From positions 1 through 5,867 of the forward strand of contig JADGAO010000034.1 in assembly GCA_015231995.1 (NCBI GenBank): DNA of 5,867 nt. Reading direction: 5' to 3'. The translations under genes and the position numbers were made by a program. Below the pieces are notes generated by a model, which saw only the letters and a program-made list of their open reading frames with translations, did not search any database and was not told the DNA's origin. Positions 1-5,867 of the stretch are shown here, piece after piece. The DNA comes from Nitrospinota bacterium. GTDB taxonomy: Bacteria > Nitrospinota_A > UBA7883 > JACRLM01. Numbering within the stretch: position 1 is the stretch's first letter; the number at the start of each line of letters is the position of its first letter.

Positions 1-1110
1 AGGATGAACAAATATTTCCCAAAACTCTGCCCTCCATACTGCGGGATGGAGATCAACTTCCGGCGTATCCGCTCCAACCCGCTCATCACCGTGCACACCC
101 TTTCCGAAGTCACAAAGATAGAAGGCGAACGCGGCGACTTCACCGTCACCGTCAAAACCGCTCCGCGTTATATAAATAATAAATGCACGGCCTGCGACGA
201 TTGCGTCAAGGTATGCCCGGTGGAACGACGCAACGTTTTCAACGCGGGCATGAGCGCTACACGGGCCGTTTATCTGCCCCACCAGATGGCCTTCCCGATG
301 AAGCATGTCATAGACATGAATGTGTGCAAGGGCGAAGCGTGCGGGGAATGCGTGAAGGTGTGCAAGTACGGCGCGGTGGATTTGAAAATGGCTGAATCCA
401 CAACTACGATCAAAGCCTCCGCCGTGGTGTACGCCACCGGGTGGAAACCGTACGACGCATCCAAAATCGAAAACCTCGGTTACGGCAAAATCAAAAACGT
501 CGTCAGCAATGTGGAGATGGAGCGGATTGCGGCCTCCAACGGCCCGACAGACGGCAAGATTCTCCGCAGGGACAACGGAGCTCCGGTTAAGACCGTCGCG
601 TTCGTCCAGTGCGCCGGGTCGAGGGACGAAAACCATCTGCCCTATTGCTCCTCCATCTGTTGCATGGCCTCACTCAAACAGGCGACGTATGTGCGCGAGC
701 AATACCCGGACAGCGAGGTTTACATTTTTTACATAGACCTTCGCGCTCCGGGCAAGTATGAGGATTTTTACAAAAAGATTTCCGCAGACCCGAAGGTGAA
801 ACTTATAAAAGGCAAAGTCGCCAAGGTCGAGCAGGCGGAGGACGGCCGAGCCGTCGTCACCGCAGAGGACATGATGAACGGCGAAAAGATACGCGTCGCC
901 TGCGATCTCGTGGTGTTGGCCACCGGAATGGAGCCGACTATGAAAGACGGCCCCGGCGTGGACGTGAACGGCTTTATGCCCGACGACGTGATGACCCGCT
1001 CAGGCGTTTTGTCTGCTGGCGTGGCGAAACGCCCAACGGACGTGACCACTTCGATACAGGATTCCACGGGCGCCGCGCTAAAGGCGATCCAGTGTTCGGT
1101 CGGGAGATGA
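1..1110 (+). CDS. qmoA: QmoA, quinone-interacting membrane-bound oxidoreductase subunit A (5' partial)
   Basis: HdrA-like FAD and iron-sulfur subunit of the QmoABC complex, which passes electrons between the menaquinone pool and APS reductase on the cytoplasmic face of the membrane. The frame is open to the left edge, and the ATG at 4 is an internal methionine: family members carry roughly 40 more residues with the N-terminal GxGxxG FAD-binding fold before the NKYFPKLCPPYCG segment seen here. A CX2CX2CX3C cluster motif (184-216) is followed by a CX4CX2CX3C motif (325-363), then an ATGWKPYD flavoprotein segment (about 433-456). Next comes the HdrA-type motif FVQCAGSRDENHLPYCSSICC (601-663), whose CX11CX3CC cysteines resemble those binding a cluster near FAD in HdrA. 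The C-terminus has the usual second ATG-type strand (VVLATGMEP) and ends AALKAIQCSVGR. The TGA stop overlaps an ATG in the qmoB frame. The identity is very secure; only the start is missing. Confidence 0.96.
   Translation, partial: RMNKYFPKLCPPYCGMEINFRRIRSNPLITVHTLSEVTKIEGERGDFTVTVKTAPRYINNKCTACDDCVKVCPVERRNVFNAGMSATRAVYLPHQMAFPMKHVIDMNVCKGEACGECVKVCKYGAVDLKMAESTTTIKASAVVYATGWKPYDASKIENLGYGKIKNVVSNVEMERIAASNGPTDGKILRRDNGAPVKTVAFVQCAGSRDENHLPYCSSICCMASLKQATYVREQYPDSEVYIFYIDLRAPGKYEDFYKKISADPKVKLIKGKVAKVEQAEDGRAVVTAEDMMNGEKIRVACDLVVLATGMEPTMKDGPGVDVNGFMPDDVMTRSGVLSAGVAKRPTDVTTSIQDSTGAALKAIQCSVGR
1102..1106 (+). promoter_or_regulatory. Shine-Dalgarno for qmoB, inside the end of qmoA
   Basis: GGGAG lies in the last codons of qmoA. 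It stands 9 bases before the ATG at 1116 but directly abuts the ATG at 1107, so it favours 1116 as the qmoB start. Because the site is inside qmoA, ribosomes finishing qmoA would release right at it, which suggests translational coupling. This is inferred from spacing only. Confidence 0.55.
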
Positions 1111-1115
1111 CGACG

Positions 1116-3329
1116 ATGGTTGACGAAGCAAAACCAGTGAAGACCGGCGTTTATATCTGTTCCGGTTGCGATATCGGCGCGTCGGTGGATATCGAACAGT
1201 TAAAGAAAGTCGCCGTCTCCGAAGCTAAAGTACCGGTCTGCAAAACCCACGAGTTCTTTTGCGGGGCCGACGGCGTAGGCGTTATCAAGAACGACATCGT
1301 CACCGACGGCGTTAACCGCGTCGTCATCGCGGCCTGCTCCGGCAGGGTGAATTATGACGTGTTCGATTTTGGCGAAGACCTCATGCTGGAACGGGTGGAT
1401 TTGCGCGAGAAAGTCGCGTGGAGCCACGAGCCGAATCACGAAGACACACTTATGCTCGCGCAGGATTATCTGCGGATGGGCATCGCCAAGATGAAGAGCA
1501 TGGAGCCGGTTGTTCCCACGCTCGACACGATGGACGAGACGATTCTCGTCATCGGCGGCGGAGTGACCGGCATTACGGCGGCGCGCAACGCGGCCTTGGC
1601 CGGACATCGGGTTCATCTCGTCGAGAAAACCGCCCGGCTTGGCGGATGGGCCAACGCTTTTTCGCGCACACTGCCGAAGAAATCGCCATTCACCACGCCG
1701 GAAGAAAACGATATCGCACAAAGAGCGCGTGAGGTCGAGACAGACCCATTCATCACCATCCATCTGAACACGACCATCAAATCCATCGCCGGCTCTCCGG
1801 GCATGTTCGACGCGACGCTTCTTAATGGGAAGGAAATCACAGTCCGCGCAGGCTCCATCGTAATGGCCACCGGCTGGAAGCCTTACGACATGTCGAAGTT
1901 GGCTCATCTTGGCGCGGGACTGCCGGATGTCGTCAGCGCCGTGGAGTTCGAGCAGATGGCGGCGGGCGGCTCTATCAAACGCCCATCCGACGGGAAGCCA
2001 GCCACGCGCGTGCTGTTCGTCCAATGCGCCGGGTCGCGGGATGAAAACCACCTGCCCTACTGTTCGTCGGTATGTTGTTCCGTGTCGCTCAAACAGGCGG
2101 CCTATGTGCGCCAGAGCGACCCGGACGCCACGGCCACCATCGTCTACAAAGACATGCGAACGCCCGGCGAGATGGAGCTTTTCTACAAACAGATTCAGCA
2201 AGACCCCGGCGTGTTCATGACCAAGGGCGACGTCCGCAAGGTCGAGCGGGAGGGGGATGAGCTGATAGTCACGGTGGATAATTCCCTCTTGGGCGGCTCC
2301 GTGAAAATGGCGGCGGACATGGTTGTGCTTGCGACGGGGCTTGTCCCGACGACATACGACCCGACGGTGACAGTGGACAAACCCGCCGACCAGATGACCG
2401 ACCGCGACAAATTCAAAGTCGGCAAAGCCCCGATATTGAACCTGACCTACCGCAAGGGTTCGGAACTTCCCGATCTAAAATACGGTTTTGCGGACTCGCA
2501 TTTCATCTGCTTCCCTTACGAGACACAGAGGACGGGGATATACGCCGCCGGATGCGTGCGCCACCCCATGGACATGAGCACAGCGATAAACGACGCGGCT
2601 GGAGCGGCGTTGAAAGCTATCCAGTGCATAAAGCTCGGCGCGCAGGGGAAGGCCGTCCATCCGCGCGCAGGCGACCAGAGCTACCCGGAGTTTTACCTTC
2701 ACCGATGCACGCAGTGCAAACGGTGCACGGAGGAATGCCCCTTCGGGACGCTCGACGAAGACGAAAAGGGAACGCCAAAACCAAACCCAACCCGATGCAG
2801 ACGATGCGGCGTGTGCATGGGCGCGTGCCCGGAGCGGATAATAAACTTCAAGAACTACTCCGTGCCGATGATCGCCTCGATGATAAAGTCCATGGAGATA
2901 CCGGACGAATTTTCCGGCAAACGCAGGGCCATCGCCTTCATTTGCGAAAATGACGCGATGCCCGCCGTGGACATGGCCGGGATCATGCGCCTCAAATACG
3001 ACCCGGAGATCCGCGTCATCCCCCTGCGATGCCTGGGTTCGCTCAACCTTGTATGGATAGCCGACGCGCTATCGGCCGGGGTGGACGGGATACTGATGGT
3101 CGGTTGCAAACACGGCGACGACTACCAGTGCCATTTCATCAAAGGGTCGGAGCTTGCCAACTACCGCATGGGCAAGGTGCAGGAGACGCTCAGCAGGATG
3201 ATGCTCGAGCCGGAGCGGATACAGGTGGAGTCGCTTGCGATAAGCGAATATCAGCGGCTACCGGAGATAATAAACAAATTCATGGCGGCCTTACGCGCCA
3301 TGGAGCCGAACCCGAACAAGGGATTCTAG
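1116..3329 (+). CDS. qmoB: QmoB, HdrA-like flavoprotein with ferredoxin and MvhD-like domains
   Basis: Second cytoplasmic electron-transfer subunit of QmoABC, 737 residues from the ATG at 1116, a normal length for QmoB. The N-terminal HdrA-like segment has YICSGC at C15/C18 and a VCKTHEFFCG stretch. A Rossmann FAD fold follows, with GGGVTG at 147-152 and the ribose-binding acidic residue E170 in VEKTARLGG. The ATGWKPYD segment and FVQCAGSRDENHLPYCSSVCC (C304, C316, C320, C321) closely mirror QmoA. Two ferredoxin motifs occupy C531/C534/C537/C541 and C561/C564/C567/C571. The last ~135 residues resemble MvhD/FlpD, with C610, C639 and GCKHGDDYQCHF (C664, C672), the type of domain that accepts electrons from partner proteins. 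Start choice: 1116 has GGGAG 9 bases upstream; ATG 1107 (ATGA overlap with the qmoA stop) and GTG 1092 are alternatives, adding 3 and 8 residues. Known QmoB proteins begin close to the KxGVYIC segment, which agrees with a short leader. Confidence 0.96.
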   Translation: MVDEAKPVKTGVYICSGCDIGASVDIEQLKKVAVSEAKVPVCKTHEFFCGADGVGVIKNDIVTDGVNRVVIAACSGRVNYDVFDFGEDLMLERVDLREKVAWSHEPNHEDTLMLAQDYLRMGIAKMKSMEPVVPTLDTMDETILVIGGGVTGITAARNAALAGHRVHLVEKTARLGGWANAFSRTLPKKSPFTTPEENDIAQRAREVETDPFITIHLNTTIKSIAGSPGMFDATLLNGKEITVRAGSIVMATGWKPYDMSKLAHLGAGLPDVVSAVEFEQMAAGGSIKRPSDGKPATRVLFVQCAGSRDENHLPYCSSVCCSVSLKQAAYVRQSDPDATATIVYKDMRTPGEMELFYKQIQQDPGVFMTKGDVRKVEREGDELIVTVDNSLLGGSVKMAADMVVLATGLVPTTYDPTVTVDKPADQMTDRDKFKVGKAPILNLTYRKGSELPDLKYGFADSHFICFPYETQRTGIYAAGCVRHPMDMSTAINDAAGAALKAIQCIKLGAQGKAVHPRAGDQSYPEFYLHRCTQCKRCTEECPFGTLDEDEKGTPKPNPTRCRRCGVCMGACPERIINFKNYSVPMIASMIKSMEIPDEFSGKRRAIAFICENDAMPAVDMAGIMRLKYDPEIRVIPLRCLGSLNLVWIADALSAGVDGILMVGCKHGDDYQCHFIKGSELANYRMGKVQETLSRMMLEPERIQVESLAISEYQRLPEIINKFMAALRAMEPNPNKGF

Positions 3330-3333
3330 GAGG
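3328..3333 (+). promoter_or_regulatory. Shine-Dalgarno for qmoC overlapping the qmoB stop
   Basis: A perfect AGGAGG begins inside the TAG stop codon of qmoB (3327-3329). The qmoC ATG at 3348 is 14 bases downstream, longer than the usual 5-10. No other ATG, GTG or TTG in frame lies closer, so 3348 remains the only reasonable start. Confidence 0.7.
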
Positions 3334-3347
3334 CGAAAACCACGAAT

Positions 3348-4517
3348 ATGGAGGATATCGAAGCCACGACAATAAGGCCCAGCGCCGGGTTCGCCAGGAG
3401 GATCATCGAGAACGGCGGCGAGACGCTCAAGAAATGTTTCCAGTGCGGCAACTGCTCGGTGGTGTGCGAGATATCGCCGGACAACGAGCCGTTCCCGCGC
3501 AAAGAGATGATCTGGGCGCAGTGGGGGCTTAAAGACAAGCTCCTCGCCGACGGCGACGTGTGGCTGTGCCACCAGTGCAACGACTGTTCCACCCACTGCC
3601 CGCGAGGGGCGCGGCCCGGCGACGTGATGGCGGCCATACGCAACATCAGCTTCTACCAATACTCCACATCGCCGGTCATGGCCCTGCTGATGTCAAAGCC
3701 TTCGTATCTGGCGGTCCTTCTGCTTGCGCCAGCCGCGCTGATATTCGGTTTCATCAATATCGCGGCCAAAAAGGGCTTCATGGACATCAAGCCCATGCAG
3801 TACATAAACATGATGCCGGAAAAGGCGATAGACCTCGCCTTCATCCCGGCTATTATTTTCTCGCTCGGCGCGGCGTATTTGAGCGTCAAAAGCTTTTGGC
3901 GCGCCCTTAACGCAAACAAGCCAGCGTCCGCCCCCGTCATGCCCGCCATAATCGAAGCGGCCATCGGGGTTCTGCGCCATGAGAAGCTGAGGAAATGCAT
4001 AACCAACGCGCCCCGCGCCACGTCGCACCTGTTGACGATGTACGGGTTCATCGCGCTTATGGCCACCACCTCGATGGTCGCCATGCTCTACTGGGCGCAT
4101 GTCTTTGGCGTTATCGGGTTCGAGTATCACGAGATCGGGCTTTCCCATCCGGCGCGTCTTGTAGTCAAGCTCGTAGGCAACGTCGGCGCGATAATGGCCG
4201 TGACCGGGGTAACGCTGATAATCATGCGCCGCTACGGCGCGGAGGGAAACAAGGCGGGCGTCACCGGCTATTACGACAGCCATTTCATATTCATCCTCTA
4301 CGTGGCGATAATCACCGGGATGCTGGCGGAGCTGTTCCGCGTGGCGGACATACCATCTCTGGGTTTCGGCGTGTACTACATACACCTCGTGTTCGTGCTT
4401 TCCCTTCTGGCTTACGCGCCGTTTTCCAAATTTGCGCACCTGTTATACCGCTTCACCGCGCTTGTCCACGCAAAGATGACACAACGCGACCGCGCTCGGA
4501 CGACTGCGGCCAATTAA
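3348..4517 (+). CDS. qmoC: QmoC, iron-sulfur / cytochrome b membrane subunit
   Basis: Membrane anchor and quinone-reactive subunit of QmoABC, 389 residues, a normal family length. It is a natural fusion of an HdrC-like head with an HdrE-like cytochrome b. The head carries two CX2CX2CX3C [4Fe-4S] motifs, C30/C33/C36/C40 and C74/C77/C80/C84, the second ending in CPRG as in HdrC. From about residue 118 the protein is hydrophobic, with six probable membrane helices near 118-138, 162-181, 228-252, 272-293, 312-332 and 340-359. Candidate heme b ligands are histidines at helix ends, including H227, H251, H346 and H364; which of them bind heme is inference. The C-terminal tail is short, charged and rich in Arg/Lys, so probably cytoplasmic. 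It begins 18 bases after qmoB, in the same reading frame, with only the TAG between the two. Having QmoC rather than separate HdrB/HdrC points away from Gram-positive sulfate reducers. Confidence 0.95.
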   Translation: MEDIEATTIRPSAGFARRIIENGGETLKKCFQCGNCSVVCEISPDNEPFPRKEMIWAQWGLKDKLLADGDVWLCHQCNDCSTHCPRGARPGDVMAAIRNISFYQYSTSPVMALLMSKPSYLAVLLLAPAALIFGFINIAAKKGFMDIKPMQYINMMPEKAIDLAFIPAIIFSLGAAYLSVKSFWRALNANKPASAPVMPAIIEAAIGVLRHEKLRKCITNAPRATSHLLTMYGFIALMATTSMVAMLYWAHVFGVIGFEYHEIGLSHPARLVVKLVGNVGAIMAVTGVTLIIMRRYGAEGNKAGVTGYYDSHFIFILYVAIITGMLAELFRVADIPSLGFGVYYIHLVFVLSLLAYAPFSKFAHLLYRFTALVHAKMTQRDRARTTAAN

Positions 4518-4527
4518 GGCAAAACAC

Positions 4528-4533
4528 GGAGGG
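4528..4533 (+). promoter_or_regulatory. Shine-Dalgarno for sat
   Basis: GGAGGG in the 24-base gap between qmoC and sat stands 8 bases before the ATG at 4542. This is a strong, well-placed ribosome binding site that settles the sat start and supports co-transcription with qmoC. There is no room for an independent promoter unless it lies within the end of qmoC. Confidence 0.8.
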
Positions 4534-4541
4534 CTGTTGAT

Positions 4542-5753
4542 ATGGGCAGGCTTGTAAACCCGCATGGCGGATCGTCCTTAAAACCATTATTGCTCGAAGG
4601 CGAAGCGAGGGCCGAGCAGATGGCGAAAGCGGGACGGCTCAACAAAATCGTCATGACGTCCCGCGAGACTTCCGACCTTATCATGCTGGGTATCGGCGCG
4701 TTCACGCCCCTCACCGGTTTCATGACACGCGCGGACTGGGAGGGGGTTTGCGACGGATACAAAACCGCGTCGGGCGTTTTCTGGCCCATTCCGATAACCC
4801 TCTCGGCGGAGAAGGGCGTAGCGGACACCGTCAAGACAGGCGAGGAGATAGCCCTGATTGACGGCGAGACCGGCCAGATTATGGCCACGATGACAGTGAC
4901 GGAGAAGTACGCCATAGACAAAGCCCACGAGTGTATGGCGATATTCAAAACCACGGACATGGAGCATCCCGGCGTCCAAAAAGTAATGGCGCAGGGCGAT
5001 GTAAACATTGCTGGGCCGGTTCGTGTGCTGTCGGAGAGCTACTACCCTGAGATGTTCAAAGGCGTTTACATGCGCCCGTCCGAAACGCGCAAAGCCTTCG
5101 AAGAGCGCGGCTGGAGCACGGTTGCGGCTCTTCAACTGCGAAACCCCATGCACCGCTCCCACGAGTATCTGGCGAAGATAGCCATCGAGGTCTGCGACGG
5201 GCTTCTCATACACCAGCTCGTCGGCAAACTCAAAGCCGGTGACATACCGGCGGAAACTCGCGTGCGCGCCGTCAACGCGCTGGTGGACGGATATTTCGTC
5301 AAGAACACCGCGATCCAGGCGGGTTACCCTATGGAGATGCGTTACGGCGGCCCGCGAGAGGCGCTGTTGCACGCAGTGTTCCGGCAGAACTACGGATGTT
5401 CGCACCTCATCGTTGGACGCGACCACGCAGGTGTCGGCAACTATTACGGCCCGTTCGACGCGCACAAGATATTCGACGAGATACCAAAAGACGCGCTGGA
5501 ACTGAAGCCGTTGAAGATAGACTGGACGTTCTGGTGTTTCAAATGCGACGGCATGGCCTCCGCCCGCACATGCCCCCATGAAGGGAAAGACCGGCTCCTG
5601 CTCTCCGGCACGATGTTACGCAAAACCCTTTCCGAAAATGGCGATGTCGCCAAGGAGTTTTCGCGCCCCGAAGTGCTTGCGATATTGCAGGAGTATTACC
5701 GGAGCCTTGAAGAGAAGGTGGAGATAAAGTTGCATCGCGGAGCGACGGGGTAG
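4542..5753 (+). CDS. sat: Sat, dissimilatory ATP sulfurylase (sulfate adenylyltransferase)
   Basis: Catalyses sulfate + ATP <-> adenosine 5'-phosphosulfate + pyrophosphate in the cytoplasm: the activation step of sulfate reduction, or the ATP-yielding last step of sulfur oxidation. It is a single-domain 403-residue enzyme of the homooligomeric Sat family, with no APS-kinase domain, and unrelated to the assimilatory CysDN type. The N-terminus LVNPHGG and the SSRETSD-like segment TSRETSDLIMLGIGAFTPL are family hallmarks. The catalytic motif QLRNPMHRSHE lies at 198-208 (Q198, R200, N201, H204, H207) and the second nucleotide-binding motif GRDHAG at 292-297. C332, C335, C344 and H346 form the CX2CX8CXH pattern expected for the structural zinc site found in bacterial and archaeal Sat. 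SGTMLRK near residues 359-365 matches the C-terminal SGTxxR segment. No key residue appears lost. It is the last gene of the cluster in the window, and its position behind qmoC ties it to energy metabolism rather than sulfate assimilation. Confidence 0.97.
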   Translation: MGRLVNPHGGSSLKPLLLEGEARAEQMAKAGRLNKIVMTSRETSDLIMLGIGAFTPLTGFMTRADWEGVCDGYKTASGVFWPIPITLSAEKGVADTVKTGEEIALIDGETGQIMATMTVTEKYAIDKAHECMAIFKTTDMEHPGVQKVMAQGDVNIAGPVRVLSESYYPEMFKGVYMRPSETRKAFEERGWSTVAALQLRNPMHRSHEYLAKIAIEVCDGLLIHQLVGKLKAGDIPAETRVRAVNALVDGYFVKNTAIQAGYPMEMRYGGPREALLHAVFRQNYGCSHLIVGRDHAGVGNYYGPFDAHKIFDEIPKDALELKPLKIDWTFWCFKCDGMASARTCPHEGKDRLLLSGTMLRKTLSENGDVAKEFSRPEVLAILQEYYRSLEEKVEIKLHRGATG

Positions 5754-5780
5754 GGGTGACTCCTTTCATGCACCATCCTT

Positions 5781-5806
5781 CACCCTCCCTTTAGAAAGGG
5801 GAGGTG
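5781..5806 (+). repeat. Imperfect hairpin after sat, possible terminator
   Basis: CACCCTCCCTTT (5781-5792) and AAAGGGGAGGTG (5795-5806) are near inverted complements, pairing with one bulged base on each arm and a very short loop. It sits 27 bases after the sat stop, where a transcript end would be useful. However, the 3' arm is followed by GGCCCGAAG rather than a T run, so it is not a canonical intrinsic terminator. It could instead be the left part of a dispersed palindromic element together with the repeat to its right. Confidence 0.5.
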
Positions 5807-5821
5807 GCCCGAAGAACCGGA

Positions 5822-5865
5822 GGGGTTTAATTTGCTTTCAATCTTGTGGGATAAAGTTAAACCCC
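5822..5865. repeat. Perfect 9-bp inverted repeat at the right edge
   Basis: GGGGTTTAA (5822-5830) is exactly complementary to TTAAACCCC (5857-5865), enclosing a 26-base AT-richer spacer. The first arm extends leftward as CCGGA and the second continues as CT to the window end, so the full palindrome may be longer than can be seen. The G-rich then C-rich arms differ from the coding DNA before them. This may be half of a REP- or MITE-like intergenic element or two facing copies of one. No coding sequence is visible in 5754-5867 on either strand. Confidence 0.5.
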
Positions 5866-5867
5866 CT

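Noticed and set aside
4..6. ATG at 4 as the true start of qmoA
   Set aside because: The frame is open upstream to the window edge, and a protein starting here would lack the N-terminal FAD-binding GxGxxG segment present in all QmoA proteins. The methionine aligns with an internal residue of the family.
1200..2201. A 333-codon open frame on the minus strand
   Set aside because: It is fully antisense to qmoB, its translation is rich in Arg, His and Asp with no recognisable motif, and it is explained by codon bias in GC-rich DNA.
3693..4439. A 248-codon open frame on the minus strand
   Set aside because: It lies opposite the membrane-helix part of qmoC; its composition is that of a shadow frame and it has no ribosome binding context of note.
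4587..5579. A 330-codon open frame on the minus strand
   Set aside because: It is fully antisense to sat, which has every catalytic motif intact. The antisense product has no recognisable domain.
5781..5830. Canonical Rho-independent terminator for the operon
   Set aside because: A hairpin is present, but no T run follows its 3' arm, so it is reported as a repeat with only possible terminator function.
1..5867. CRISPR arrays, tRNA or rRNA genes, insertion sequences, riboswitches, internal promoters
   Set aside because: None seen. The window is coding up to 5753 with gaps of at most 24 bases, and the tail has inverted repeats but no transposase, repeat-spacer pattern or tRNA-like fold.

Overview
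The window is a compact, entirely plus-strand piece of a dissimilatory sulfur-metabolism operon. It holds qmoA (5' end cut off by the window edge), qmoB, qmoC and sat, followed by about 110 bases of non-coding, palindrome-rich DNA that runs off the right edge. The DNA is GC-rich and evenly so by eye, and nothing in base composition suggests that one gene arrived separately.

Layout: 1-1110 is qmoA, an HdrA-like flavoprotein. 1116-3329 is qmoB, a larger HdrA-like flavoprotein with two ferredoxin clusters and an MvhD-like tail. 3348-4517 is qmoC, an HdrC-like double iron-sulfur head joined to an HdrE-like membrane cytochrome b. 4542-5753 is sat, the ATP sulfurylase. Intergenic gaps are 5, 18 and 24 bases and each holds or abuts a Shine-Dalgarno sequence, so the four genes are almost certainly one transcript. 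No promoter is visible inside the window; it should lie upstream of the left edge.

How they work together: Sat interconverts sulfate + ATP with adenosine 5'-phosphosulfate (APS) + pyrophosphate. APS reductase (AprAB, not in this window) interconverts APS with sulfite + AMP. The membrane complex QmoABC links AprAB to the menaquinone pool. The set works in sulfate reduction or, run backwards, in sulfide/sulfur oxidation; nothing here decides the direction. In many genomes aprBA sits directly upstream of qmoA, so it is the expected neighbour beyond the left edge.

Organism: an anaerobic or facultative bacterium with dissimilatory sulfur metabolism. A full QmoC argues against the Gram-positive sulfate reducers, where QmoC is commonly replaced by HdrBC. 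The GC-rich coding and the Sat type fit Desulfobacterota and other lineages with sat-apr-qmo clusters (Nitrospirota-like, Chlorobi-like or uncultured phyla), but the lineage cannot be fixed from this sequence alone. I see known machinery here rather than a new system. The least explained part is the inverted-repeat DNA after sat.
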